51,175 nucleotides of DNA. Origin: Gemmatimonadota bacterium (GTDB lineage: Bacteria > Gemmatimonadota > Gemmatimonadetes > Gemmatimonadales > Gemmatimonadaceae). The notes below the pieces were generated by a model. The model saw nothing but the letters and a program-made list of their open reading frames with translations. It had not been told where the DNA came from and searched no databases. The stretch covers positions 1-51,175 of the forward strand of contig PMEM01000048.1 of the NCBI GenBank assembly GCA_003155795.1, read 5' to 3'. A program made the translations under genes and the position numbers. This document shows positions 18,514 through 29,428 of the stretch, piece by piece (positions within the stretch are counted from its first letter, which is position 1; each line of letters begins with the position of its first letter).

Positions 18514-18524
<11 letters not shown>
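18135..18524 (+). CDS. Single-domain response regulator (DivK/CheY-like)
   Basis: A 129-residue receiver domain with no output domain. The acidic pair is VEDNEDN (E12/D13), the phospho-acceptor is D56 in LILMDISIP, the conserved Thr/Ser region is ALTAHAL and the Lys is in LAKPCEP. The closest style is DivK-type regulators (VEDNEDNR, DISIPVIDGWEAT). A strong GGAGTGA ribosome binding site precedes the ATG. It overlaps the next gene, a PleD-like diguanylate cyclase, by 11 nt, so the pair probably forms one signalling unit. No histidine kinase is in the window. Confidence 0.93.
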
Positions 18525-21538
<3,014 letters not shown>

Positions 21539-21539
21539 A

Positions 21540-22064
21540 GTGAACGAGACCATGACTACCACCAGCACACCGCAACTCCTGTCCGTCCCGCCGCAGGCGC
21601 TCCTCGCGCTCCGCAAGGCCCTCCTGACTCGTCCGGATCTGGACACGGTACTCTCGCTGCGCGACGCCGCCTACGCTGGCGGCGATTCGATGTACGATGC
21701 CTTCAAGGAGTACGTCCTCGCCCGAGACTCGGTCGATCCGCAGGAACTCGACGTTCAGCACTTTTTTCGGCGCGCGGGCGATTTCTGGACACAATCCGGC
21801 TGGGGAACAACAACTTTCTCAGAGGCAGACGACGCCTTCTGCGCCGTGGAAATCGACGGCTGCTGGGAAGCGGATCCCGATGACCAGCCGGATCCGCGCG
21901 GCTGCCACCTGACAGTGGGAATCATCGGCGCGTTCCTCGGAAAGTTTGCCGAGTATCCGGTCGCCGTTCTTGAGGTCGAAGGCCCAGCAACTGATAGTGA
22001 TCGATGCCGCTTCCTGGCTGGCTCGATGGCAATGATCGCCGCGCATTACGCCGAACACTCCTGA
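21540..22064 (+). CDS. V4R-like small-molecule-binding domain protein (tentative)
   Basis: A 174-residue protein without signal peptide or membrane span. The C-terminal part (CHLTVGIIGAFLGKF, then VAVLEVEGPATDSDRCRFLAGS) resembles the end of V4R/4-vinyl-reductase or NO-binding-like domains, in which a Cys-containing strand follows a GxxxGFL helix. In such proteins the domain senses a hydrophobic ligand or redox state. The GTG at 21540 is used because it abuts the ligA stop; the ATG at 21552 is an alternative. The family assignment is uncertain. Confidence 0.55.
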   Translation: MNETMTTTSTPQLLSVPPQALLALRKALLTRPDLDTVLSLRDAAYAGGDSMYDAFKEYVLARDSVDPQELDVQHFFRRAGDFWTQSGWGTTTFSEADDAFCAVEIDGCWEADPDDQPDPRGCHLTVGIIGAFLGKFAEYPVAVLEVEGPATDSDRCRFLAGSMAMIAAHYAEHS

Positions 22065-22083
22065 ACCCGTTGGTACGCGACAG

Positions 22084-22608
22084 TTAACCCTCGAGCAACT
22101 CCCTGTAGGCAGGGTTTGGGACGAGGGCGCCATCCTTGATGATCTCGCGATCCCACGGCAGGACGACAGCGCTCTCGGTCGCAATCGAATGAAAATCGGG
22201 CTCGTAGCTGCCGGTTCGGAAGCAAACAGCTGTTCTGATCTCGATCGCGCCGGCGTGCTGCAATGCTGAAATCGCCAGACGCAGTGTGTCGCCCCCGTCG
22301 CAGGTCTCATCAACCAGAAGGACCCTGCGATTCAGCACCTGAGGGGGAGCCTCGCCGAAGATTGCCGGCGTATCGCGTATCGTCGCAGCATGATACCGTC
22401 GACTGACAAGAATCGAGTGAAAATCGCAGCCCAGCATGGCAGCGACCACCGCGCCCGGGACGACGCCAGCCGTCGCCACCCCTACGACGATATCAGGCTG
22501 ATAGGCTCGAGCGACCTTGAGAGCGAGGCCTCGTGAAAGCTCGCCGAAAAGAGGCCACTCCACGTTGAGGACCCCGCGCGCGGGATCGATTGATGTGCGT
22601 CGGGGCAT
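22084..22608 (-). CDS. Phosphoribosyltransferase family protein
   Basis: A 174-residue type I PRTase-fold protein. The PRPP-binding motif is RRVLLVDETCDGGDTLRLA (residues ~94-112), a variant of VLLVDDVxxTGxTL. The N-terminal half has PDIVVGVATAGVVPGAVVAAMLG, which binds the pyrophosphate side. It probably salvages a purine or related base, or acts on a nucleotide-like substrate, but the specificity hood gives no clear answer. It is on the strand opposite its neighbours and faces the TPR-ParA genes, with a 45 nt gap between the start codons. Confidence 0.8.
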   Translation of the reverse strand: MPRRTSIDPARGVLNVEWPLFGELSRGLALKVARAYQPDIVVGVATAGVVPGAVVAAMLGCDFHSILVSRRYHAATIRDTPAIFGEAPPQVLNRRVLLVDETCDGGDTLRLAISALQHAGAIEIRTAVCFRTGSYEPDFHSIATESAVVLPWDREIIKDGALVPNPAYRELLEG

Positions 22609-22653
22609 GGTTGCAAGCTAGCCCGAAGGCCGCGCCGTCGATAGCTTCCCCCT

Positions 22654-23169
22654 ATGTCGTTCTGGAGCCGCCTCACAGGCAAGCCCGCCTCACAAAAACC
22701 GCAAAGGCTCGACTATCTGACCGAGGCGCTCGCTCTTGAGCGGCAGGGCGACTACGATGCTGCGCTGACCTCGTATCGCCTGGCAATGCGCGATCAGCCG
22801 AGCAATTTCAAAGTCCTCCAGAACATGGCCATCGCCTACACGAAAATCGGCCAGCCCGAGCAGGCCGTTCGATGCTACCGCGGAGCGCTGCACATCGAGC
22901 CACGACTCGCCGGTGCCCACTATGGACTGGCTTTTCTGCTTCTCAAGCGTGGGGATATCGCGGATGCTGCGTATCACCTCGACGCCTTTCTGCTGGACGC
23001 GCCGAAGAGTCCCGAGGCGACGCGCTGGGTCACTCATGCGCGCGAGACGCTCGATACGCTTCGTACTACAGGCGATTCTTCAATGGACCCGCCCGCAGAG
23101 GGTCTCGCCAGCAATAACCTCGACGATGATGACATCGCGATGGAGCCACCGCCAGAGGAAGCGCAGTAA
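22654..23169 (+). CDS. TPR-repeat protein
   Basis: A 171-residue cytoplasmic protein with three TPR units (residues ~24-125): LTEALALERQGDYDAALTSY, VLQNMAIAYTKIGQPEQAVRCYR and HYGLAFLLLKRGDIADAAYHL. A low-complexity acidic tail (NLDDDDIAMEPPPEE) follows. TPRs act as protein-binding scaffolds. The stop codon directly abuts the GTG start of the ParA-like gene (no gap), so the two are coupled and may interact. No cleavable signal is visible. Confidence 0.85.
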   Translation: MSFWSRLTGKPASQKPQRLDYLTEALALERQGDYDAALTSYRLAMRDQPSNFKVLQNMAIAYTKIGQPEQAVRCYRGALHIEPRLAGAHYGLAFLLLKRGDIADAAYHLDAFLLDAPKSPEATRWVTHARETLDTLRTTGDSSMDPPAEGLASNNLDDDDIAMEPPPEEAQ

Positions 23170-23940
23170 GTGGGATCAGTACTCGCGGTTGTCAGCCAGA
23201 AGGGCGGCGTCGGAAAGACGACAACCGCAGTCAATCTGGCTGCTGCGTTCGCCCGCCGCGGCCTCAAGACACTGATCGTTGACGTTGATCCTCAAGGAGC
23301 GGTGCGGTACGGCGTCGGCTTGCGTCGCGATCACTCGGTTTATGGCTTCGCGGATTATCTGAGCGGTGCGTGCGCGCTGCGTGACGTCATCCTTCCTACC
23401 GCTCTCCCGTGGTTGCGCGTAATACTGGCCGGTACCGTGAGCGACGAGGCTGACCACATAGCATATCAGAGTCTCGTCGCGGAATCGGAACTGTTGCCAG
23501 ATCTGCTTGAGACGGCTCGCCAGCGTTGCCATATCGTTGTCGTTGATACTCCGCCTGGACTCGGACCAATCACGCACAAGGTTCTGCTCGGCAGCCAACA
23601 TGTCGTTGTGCCACTACAGTGCGAGCCGCTCGCACTGCAGACTACACCGCAGATCCTTCGCGGAATTCAGAGCGTCGTTGAGCTGAATGAGCAACTTATT
23701 CTCGATGGTCTCATTCTCACAATGTTCGAACCTGGGAATCCAGCAAGCGAGCGCGTTGTGGAATACGTGCGGCAACACCTGCCAGCGAACATTGTCTTTC
23801 AGCAGATCGTTCCGCGGACGATTGCCGCGGCTGACGCATTTGCCGCAGGCCAGCCAGTGGTGACGCGCAACCCCGCCGACGCTGCCGCTCAGGCATATGT
23901 GAACATCGCCACGTCGCTCGTCGAGCGAATGGATGCCTGA
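23170..23940 (+). CDS. ParA/MinD-family ATPase
   Basis: A 256-residue deviant-Walker ATPase. The P-loop is KGGVGKTTTA (residues ~11-20), the next conserved element is VDVDPQGAV, and VVVDTPPGLGPI is the switch region. ParA proteins move cargo (chromosome origins, plasmids, clusters of proteins) over the nucleoid. No ParB gene and no parS-like palindrome are near, so this looks like an orphan ParA for a non-DNA cargo, possibly linked to the coupled TPR protein. It starts with GTG directly at the TPR stop. The lipoprotein gene overlaps its end by 8 nt. Confidence 0.92.
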   Translation: MGSVLAVVSQKGGVGKTTTAVNLAAAFARRGLKTLIVDVDPQGAVRYGVGLRRDHSVYGFADYLSGACALRDVILPTALPWLRVILAGTVSDEADHIAYQSLVAESELLPDLLETARQRCHIVVVDTPPGLGPITHKVLLGSQHVVVPLQCEPLALQTTPQILRGIQSVVELNEQLILDGLILTMFEPGNPASERVVEYVRQHLPANIVFQQIVPRTIAAADAFAAGQPVVTRNPADAAAQAYVNIATSLVERMDA

Positions 23941-24733
23941 CTCCCATCGCCTCCGGGCATCACACCGATTCACAGCGATAATCGTTGCGGGCATCTGCGC
24001 TGCCGCGGCGCTTATTGCCGTGGCGTGCGCCGAGATCAGCACGGATCCAAAGTTGGTCGCTTCCATCGCGATCGACTCGGTGGCGTCTCCATCGATTGTA
24101 GCGAACGACTCGCTTCGCGATACGTTGGGCATCGCGCGGCCGATCCACGCAACGGTTTACAATATTCAGGGCACGCCGCTCGCTTCGATCCCGATTCGCT
24201 TCCGCACCCCTGATTCGGGTCTGACAGTGGACAGCGTGCTCGGCTACGTCGTCGCCGACACCGCTCGCGCCCGTGGCATCCGCCTCTTTGCGGCAGCGGG
24301 GTCGCTGCAGGCAGCGCCCGACACCATCTATATCGTACCAAAGCCGGACACCGTGGTTGCAATCAATGCCACGGACTCGTTGCTTTACTCGCTTACGGAC
24401 ACAACATCTGCGCTGTCGAACCCGCTGCAACTGCAATTGCTGAATCTGCATTCAGGGAGCACCGCACTCCCGGTTCGGTCGTACATCGTGAGCTACAGAA
24501 TAACCTACCCGACCGATACGGTGCTCGCCAAGCTTGTGACTCGTGACGGATCTCGAAGTTCGTCGGTCGATACGACGGACGCGACTGGAACTTCGGCGCG
24601 CCGAATCAGGCTCCGCGCACTGAGTCTTACGAGTGCGAATGATTCCGTCGTAGTGGTCGCTATGGTACGTTACCATGGGATGCCAGTTCCCGGAGCGCCA
24701 ATCCGCTTTGTTCTGATGGTGAAGCCACAATAG
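23933..24733 (+). CDS. Probable lipoprotein with Ig-like beta domains, unknown function
   Basis: A 266-residue protein. A hydrophobic segment (IIVAGICAAAALIAVAC, residues ~16-32) ends in a Cys that fits a weak lipobox (VAC), so it may be an outer-membrane or periplasmic lipoprotein. The rest is Asp/Thr/Ser-rich with beta strands, such as IRFRTPDSGLTVDSVLGYVV and PVPGAPIRFVL near the end, a style that resembles bacterial Ig-like (invasin/BID_1) domains. I know no specific function. The start overlaps the ParA stop by 8 nt. Confidence 0.68.
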   Translation: MPDSHRLRASHRFTAIIVAGICAAAALIAVACAEISTDPKLVASIAIDSVASPSIVANDSLRDTLGIARPIHATVYNIQGTPLASIPIRFRTPDSGLTVDSVLGYVVADTARARGIRLFAAAGSLQAAPDTIYIVPKPDTVVAINATDSLLYSLTDTTSALSNPLQLQLLNLHSGSTALPVRSYIVSYRITYPTDTVLAKLVTRDGSRSSSVDTTDATGTSARRIRLRALSLTSANDSVVVVAMVRYHGMPVPGAPIRFVLMVKPQ

Positions 24734-24750
24734 TAAGCCTGGAGGCGCGT

Positions 24751-26604
24751 ATGGTGATCGCAGACGGTGGTCCCCGGCCCGAGCCGGGCACGCTCAATCA
24801 GCTCTTTTTCCGCGCGGTCGAAGGATACGACAAACCGGACGCATTGCAGGTAAAGATCGGCGGTCGTTACGAGCCCATCTCGCACCGCGTAATGCTCGAA
24901 AGAGTGCGACACGTGTCCTACGCCCTCCTCCATACCGGAGCGAACCCTGGCGACCGCGTGGCGATACTGTCCGAGAATCGCCCCGAATGGGCCATCGCCG
25001 ATTTTGCCTGCCTCACCGCCGGACTCACCGATGTATCCGTGTATCCGACTCTGCCGGCCGCGCAAATCGAGTACATACTGCGGGATTCTGGCGCAGTGAT
25101 CGCATTTGTGTCCACTGCAGATCTGGCCGAAAAGATCGCGTCGATCCGCTCCAATCTGCCAGCGCTCAAGTCCGTCATAAGCTTTGATGCAGTCGCGAAG
25201 CACATCGCCGACACGTCGATGGCTGACTTCGAACGACAGGGCGCGCTCGCAGAGCCACCCGATGCCGCCATCGCGCATCGCACTCGCGCTTTGGCGGTGA
25301 CACCCAGCGAAGTGGCAACACTCCTCTACACGTCCGGCACCACTGGCGAACCGAAAGGGGTGATGCTGACACATGACAACATCCATTCAAACGTTGCTGC
25401 ATCGCGGGAAGTGATCCCGTTTTCTGGCGACGACGTCGCGCTCAGCTTCCTCCCTCTGTCACATATCCTCGAACGGATGGCTGGGCACTACCTGATGTTC
25501 GCTACCGGGACTTCGATAGCGTACGCAGAGTCCATCGACGCGGTTGCAGACAACATGGCTGAAGTCAGGCCAACGTTGATGGTGTCGGTACCACGCCTGT
25601 ACGAGAAGATGTATGCACGCGTCGTTGAGGCTGCGTCTTCTGGAGGCAACATCAAGAAGCGCATCTTCTCGTGGGCTCGCACCACCGCCGACGCATGGGC
25701 CGATGTGAAACTCGCAGGGGGAACTCCGCGCGGTCTTCTCGCAATCAAGTACTCGGTGGCGGACCGACTGGTGTTCTCGAAATTGAAAGAGAGAACTGGC
25801 GGCAGACTGCGCTACTTCGTCTCTGGTGGCGCGCCGCTCGCGCCGGAAATCAACAAATTCTTCTACGCAGCTGGCCTCACTATCCTCGAAGGGTACGGTC
25901 TGACCGAGACCTCGCCGGTCATTGCGGTCAACACCCCGGAGGCTTTCAGGATCGGCACTGTCGGTATGGCGATTCCCGGCGTATCGATTGCGATCGCCGA
26001 GGACGGTGAGATCCTCACTCGCGGTCCCAACGTCATGGTTGGGTACTACAACAAGCCAGCTCTGACTAAGGAAGCAATCGATTCGGATGGATGGCTGCAC
26101 ACCGGCGACATCGGCGTGTTGCAGGACGGGTTCCTCAGCATAACCGACCGAAAGAAGGACATTCTTGTCACGGCCGGCGGCAAGAACATCGCGCCGCAGC
26201 CCATCGAAGCCAGGATGAAGCGGAGCAAGTTCGTCGCAGAAGCAGTGCTGATCGGTGACAAGCGCAAGTTTCCCATGGCGCTCGTTGTCCCGGATTTTAA
26301 TCAGTTGGAGAAATGGGCGCGATACAAATCGCTCTCATTCACTGACCATGCGTCTCTCGTAGCGTTGCCGGAAGTCAAGGCGAAAATGGAGCGCGAAACG
26401 CTTGCTGGCCTCACCGATCTCGCAAGTTTCGAAACACCAAAGAAGATCGCACTGCTACCAGAAGACTTCTCCGTCGATCGAGGCGAGCTTACACCGACGC
26501 TCAAGGTGAAGCGTCGCGTTGTCGACAGGAACTACAAGGACGTCATCGACGCTGTGTACCTGGCTAGCGAAGCGGCCGGCTCAGCGCCGGTGAAGAGTCA
26601 CTAG
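24751..26604 (+). CDS. Long-chain acyl-CoA synthetase (AMP-forming)
   Basis: A 617-residue ANL-superfamily enzyme. The AMP/P-loop motif is ATLLYTSGTTGEPKGVMLTH (residues ~190-209). The second signature is GYGLTETSPVI (~380-390), then GEILTRGPNVMVGYYN, the adenylate Asp in HTGDIGVL, and a K-containing C-domain (DRKKDILVTAGGKNIAPQPIE). It converts long-chain fatty acids to acyl-CoA, feeding beta-oxidation or lipid synthesis. The ATG has a good RBS (GGAGG, 5 nt spacing). It overlaps the convergent zinc-ribbon gene tail to tail by 24 nt. Confidence 0.93.
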   Translation: MVIADGGPRPEPGTLNQLFFRAVEGYDKPDALQVKIGGRYEPISHRVMLERVRHVSYALLHTGANPGDRVAILSENRPEWAIADFACLTAGLTDVSVYPTLPAAQIEYILRDSGAVIAFVSTADLAEKIASIRSNLPALKSVISFDAVAKHIADTSMADFERQGALAEPPDAAIAHRTRALAVTPSEVATLLYTSGTTGEPKGVMLTHDNIHSNVAASREVIPFSGDDVALSFLPLSHILERMAGHYLMFATGTSIAYAESIDAVADNMAEVRPTLMVSVPRLYEKMYARVVEAASSGGNIKKRIFSWARTTADAWADVKLAGGTPRGLLAIKYSVADRLVFSKLKERTGGRLRYFVSGGAPLAPEINKFFYAAGLTILEGYGLTETSPVIAVNTPEAFRIGTVGMAIPGVSIAIAEDGEILTRGPNVMVGYYNKPALTKEAIDSDGWLHTGDIGVLQDGFLSITDRKKDILVTAGGKNIAPQPIEARMKRSKFVAEAVLIGDKRKFPMALVVPDFNQLEKWARYKSLSFTDHASLVALPEVKAKMERETLAGLTDLASFETPKKIALLPEDFSVDRGELTPTLKVKRRVVDRNYKDVIDAVYLASEAAGSAPVKSH

Positions 26605-27204
26605 CGCACCACGCTTCTCGCCTACCCAGTACGTGTCGTCGCGAGCAATCTCCTCGATGTCCTCCGGCACAGCCGTGGATACCGGAGCTACAAGTCTCCC
26701 GCCCGCCGCGAGCGCATGGGTTGACTGCGCAACGTCGGCATCCAACCACCCGGATCCATCGATCGCAACGCCGCGGAGCGATCCGGCCTTGAACGGCAGG
26801 CGATTGTCCGATCGCAGCACTCCGACGCGCTCGGACTCAATCACTGTCTCCGATGGATTGATGGCGAACGCTCGCAGACCGACCAAATCCGCAACTGCGG
26901 GCGCGTAGCGTCCCCACTTTCCAACCAGGGCGATCGTGATCCCCTCCGTGACCGCCAGAAATGCCCCGACCCGGAGTGCACCGTCGGGATCCAGTAAATC
27001 ATCCGACTCAGTCGCCGAGCCCGTTTGTGGCCCCGCACCAAACGACACTACACCGCCATGAATTGGATATTCGAGCTTGCACGTCGGACATCCCACCGTT
27101 CCTTCGATTACCCGCCGTTCCTCTCTCTCGAAAATCGCGGCAACCAGACAGATCGAAGGATGATCTGCGGTGCAGCGCAGCCCGTCGATAAGCTCAATGA
27201 ACAT
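26581..27204 (-). CDS. Trm112-like zinc-ribbon protein with degenerate methyltransferase-like domain
   Basis: A 207-residue protein of unclear function. Residues ~31-52 (RVIEGTVGCPTCKLEYPIHG) look like the Trm112/YcaR zinc-binding element in which CPxC is followed by YPI. Only one CPTC pair is visible, plus isolated Cys (TADHPSICL), so the zinc site may be partial. The C-terminal part (ITIALVGKWGRYAPAVADLVG, then DNRLPFKAGSLRGVAIDGSGW) has the look of a class I SAM methyltransferase without the classical GxGxG. Related combined proteins exist in bacteria, but I cannot name this one. It is downstream of the pterin genes by 20 nt. Confidence 0.6.
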   Translation of the reverse strand: MFIELIDGLRCTADHPSICLVAAIFEREERRVIEGTVGCPTCKLEYPIHGGVVSFGAGPQTGSATESDDLLDPDGALRVGAFLAVTEGITIALVGKWGRYAPAVADLVGLRAFAINPSETVIESERVGVLRSDNRLPFKAGSLRGVAIDGSGWLDADVAQSTHALAAGGRLVAPVSTAVPEDIEEIARDDTYWVGEKRGALVTLHRR

Positions 27205-27224
27205 CGGTCAGCAAATCGGGTTGA

Positions 27225-27947
27225 TCAGGAATGAGAGAGGCGCAGTTCATCGACGTTGACGGTCGCCGGCTGACTGATCGCGTAAACAACCGCACTGGCT
27301 ACGTCTTCCGCGGCAAGTCGAACAGTGGCATCTGGCACCGTGCGCGCCGGACCACCGAACGTGATCCCTTCCCACATCGTCGTGTCAACCGAGCCCGGCG
27401 AGATGAGCGTGGCGCGGATCCCTGATCCCCTCAACTCCTCCCGGAGCACCTCGTGCAGCGCGCGTAGCGCATACTTCGCAGGGGCATAGGCACCATTTTC
27501 AGGAAAAATGGCGCGATCAGCGATGGATCCTATGCTTACAAAATGCCCGCTCCCCCGAGCGCGCAGCTGTCCAACAAATGCGCTGACCACGTGATACGGT
27601 CCGAATAGATTCGTGCTTACTACCTCGTCGAATAACGTCGTCGGCATCAGGTCGAGACGCGACACCCGGAACACGCCCGCATTGTTGATGATGACGTCCG
27701 GCGCGTCGCCCAGCACTATCTCCACCTGGCTGGCGAGTCGCTCAACTGCATCCGCGTCCGTCACGTCACACGGTAGCGCAAACGCACCGTTGCCGAGTTG
27801 CACTGCTAACCTGGACAATGCATCCGCACTGCGTGCGACGAGCGCAACCCGCACGCCTTCCGCGGCGAGCGCCTGCGCGATTGCTGCACCTATTCCGCGA
27901 GACGCACCAGTAACGAGCGCACTTCGACCCGCCAGCTGGCTGCTCAG
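27225..27947 (-). CDS. Short-chain dehydrogenase/reductase; candidate sepiapterin-type reductase; CTG start
   Basis: About 240 residues of classical SDR fold. It has the NAD(P) motif VTGASRGIG (~12-20), NNAG (88-91), the catalytic Ser in SIGSI (~141), Tyr154 and Lys158 in YAPAKYAL, and [10 protein letters not shown]. No ATG, GTG or TTG occurs in frame before the cofactor motif for more than 80 codons. The best start is CTG at 27947, giving a CTGA overlap with the folE stop like the ATGA/GTGA overlaps elsewhere here. After PTPS and GTP cyclohydrolase I, a reductase of sepiapterin type is an attractive but unproven role. Confidence 0.85.
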   Translation of the reverse strand: MSSQLAGRSALVTGASRGIGAAIAQALAAEGVRVALVARSADALSRLAVQLGNGAFALPCDVTDADAVERLASQVEIVLGDAPDVIINNAGVFRVSRLDLMPTTLFDEVVSTNLFGPYHVVSAFVGQLRARGSGHFVSIGSIADRAIFPENGAYAPAKYALRALHEVLREELRGSGIRATLISPGSVDTTMWEGITFGGPARTVPDATVRLAAEDVASAVVYAISQPATVNVDELRLSHS

Positions 27948-28576
27948 AGAGACGACCCGCTTTGAATGAGCCTCAGGAACTCGTCCCTGGTCTTGGAATC
28001 CTCCCGGAACGAGCCGAGCACAGCTGATGTCACCGTGGTCGAGTTCTGCTTCTGGACGCCGCGCATCATCATGCAGAGATGCGCGGCCTCTATCACCACA
28101 CCAACGCCCCGAGGCTTGAGAACATCCGTCAATGCCTCCGCTATCTCGACCGTCAGTCTCTCCTGTACCTGGAGCCGTCGTGCGAATATGTCCACGACAC
28201 GTGCCAGCTTTGACAGTCCAACAATCTTCCCATCGGGTATGTATGCGATGTGCACCTTTCCAAAGAAAGGCAGCATGTGATGTTCGCACATCGAATAAAG
28301 TTCAATGTCGCGTACCAGGATCATATTGGACTGTTCCTCGGCGAACATCGCGTCGCCGATCACTGTTCGGGCATCCTGCGCGTAGCCCTGAGTCAGGAAC
28401 GCCATCGATCGCGCAACGCGTCCAGGGGTCTTGAGCAAACCTTCGCGCTCGGGGTCCTCGCCGATCAGCCCCAGCTGGCTCCGTACCGCCGCCTCGTATG
28501 CCGCGAGCGTAGCCACCGAGACGTCCTGCGGAATCGCGTCATCGAATTGCCGCTCGGGTGCGAGATTACCGGCCAT
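27944..28576 (-). CDS. folE: GTP cyclohydrolase I
   Basis: A 210-residue enzyme converting GTP to 7,8-dihydroneopterin triphosphate, the first step of folate and tetrahydrobiopterin synthesis. The zinc ligands are Cys97 (in [13 protein letters not shown]) and Cys168 (in [10 protein letters not shown]); EERLTVE-like [12 protein letters not shown] follows. The ATG at 28576 has a GGAG Shine-Dalgarno inside the PTPS gene end and overlaps that gene by 11 nt; a longer in-frame start is rejected. The SDR gene follows with a 4 nt overlap. Confidence 0.95.
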   Translation of the reverse strand: MAGNLAPERQFDDAIPQDVSVATLAAYEAAVRSQLGLIGEDPEREGLLKTPGRVARSMAFLTQGYAQDARTVIGDAMFAEEQSNMILVRDIELYSMCEHHMLPFFGKVHIAYIPDGKIVGLSKLARVVDIFARRLQVQERLTVEIAEALTDVLKPRGVGVVIEAAHLCMMMRGVQKQNSTTVTSAVLGSFREDSKTRDEFLRLIQSGSSL

Positions 28577-28979
28577 CGTACTCCACGCAGTTGTTTTCCG
28601 TTTCCCACAACACCAGTCGCACAAGTCTTCCGCGATCGATGCGGTTCTCCAGGATCCGCCAGAACTGGACTATCATGTTCTCGGCAGTCGGAATAATGTC
28701 GCGCATAAAAGGAACATCGACGTTGAGATTGTGATGATCCACAACTTCAACAACCTCGCGTGTAACAAGTTCCTTGAGGCTGCTCAGGTCGAACACGTAC
28801 CCGGTGTCTGGATCGACCTCGCCAGCAACTGACACGTCGAGAGTGTAGTTGTGACCGTGACCGTACAGGTTGTTGCACTTTCCGAAGATTCGACTGTTCT
28901 CCTCGTCGGATAAAGCGGGATTATGCACCCGATGCGCGGCGTTGAATTTGAGGCGCCGTGTGACTGTAACCGTTGGCAT
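28566..28979 (-). CDS. 6-pyruvoyltetrahydropterin synthase family, CxxxxxHGH (PTPS-II) type
   Basis: A 137-residue member of the QueD/PTPS family. The active site reads [14 protein letters not shown]: the catalytic Cys35 is five residues before the zinc-binding His41/His43, with His16 as third ligand. QueD of queuosine synthesis has CxxxHGH; the five-residue spacing marks eukaryote-like 6-pyruvoyltetrahydropterin synthase (PTPS-II). Further PTPS-like parts are [37 protein letters not shown] and [10 protein letters not shown]. The ATG at 28979 has GGAGG 5 nt upstream. It is first of the leftward pterin operon, behind a leader terminator. A folate or queuosine side role cannot be fully excluded. 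Confidence 0.9.
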   Translation of the reverse strand: MPTVTVTRRLKFNAAHRVHNPALSDEENSRIFGKCNNLYGHGHNYTLDVSVAGEVDPDTGYVFDLSSLKELVTREVVEVVDHHNLNVDVPFMRDIIPTAENMIVQFWRILENRIDRGRLVRLVLWETENNCVEYDGR

Positions 28980-29251
28980 TGGAACCTCCGGACGAAAAAA
29001 CTCCGTCGTGGCATTGAGCCACGACGGAGGTCGGAGCGAAGAGGATTTTTGAAGCCCTGTCGAAATAATGAGGTTCTCACCCATGCTTTCCGCCTTCCCC
29101 GCACTGGGGCCTGACGTCGGCACAGTTTATTGATCCCACGTGAAGGACTTATCGGCTCAAAAACTGAGCTCTCCGCTCCGATAAAAACCGCGTAACTTAT
29201 AGTGGTGTAAGGTACAGATGGTTCCTCATCTGGTCAACGGACTTCGATCGC
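28980..29251. other. Divergent intergenic region and leader of the pterin operon
   Basis: No protein gene is convincing here. On the reverse strand this is the 5' region of the PTPS operon and carries the terminator hairpin described separately. An in-frame ATG (29084-29082) with a weak GGCGGA would lengthen the PTPS protein by 35 residues that do not fit the family. On the forward strand it must also contain the promoter of the 57-residue protein gene. TATAGT at 29198-29203 is a possible -10 element, but no matching -35 is clear. Confidence 0.5.
28994..29029 (-). terminator. Leader terminator or attenuator before the PTPS-folE-SDR operon
   Basis: On the reverse strand an 11 bp perfect stem (CTCCGTCGTGG with CCACGACGGAG), a 7 nt loop and six T residues form a textbook intrinsic terminator. 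It ends about 15 nt before the PTPS start codon and is followed at once by the GGAGG ribosome binding site. No gene on this strand lies upstream for about 1.4 kb, so it does not end an upstream transcript. A role in attenuation or riboswitch control of the operon is the likely reading. Confidence 0.8.
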
Positions 29252-29425
29252 ATGGACCTGGGCATAATAGTAGCAATCGTAATGCTCGCCGTATGGGGCG
29301 TCTGGACGTTCGCACTGAACGCCCCGGGCTGGGCGCATATCCTTCTCACACTGGGCGTTTTCCTACTGTTCTATCGCATCGTCGTGCGGGGGACTCCGGG
29401 CTATCCTGGGGCCAACAAACCGTAG
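29252..29425 (+). CDS. 57-residue membrane protein, lmo0937/DUF5670-like
   Basis: This short gene encodes 57 residues with two membrane helices: LGIIVAIVMLAVWGVWTFAL (~3-22) and AHILLTLGVFLLFYRIVVRG (~28-47), joined by NAPGW. The IHILL-like second helix and size match the lmo0937-type small membrane proteins that are widespread and of unknown function. The codons, reading frame and short distance (3 nt) to the next gene support a real gene. The start has no clear ribosome binding site. It is divergent from the pterin operon. Confidence 0.7.
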   Translation: MDLGIIVAIVMLAVWGVWTFALNAPGWAHILLTLGVFLLFYRIVVRGTPGYPGANKP

Positions 29426-29428
29426 CGA

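Noticed and set aside
27948..28289. N-terminal extension of the SDR reading frame by 114 codons
   Set aside because: The extension lies over folE in another frame and matches nothing; FolE is the true product there.
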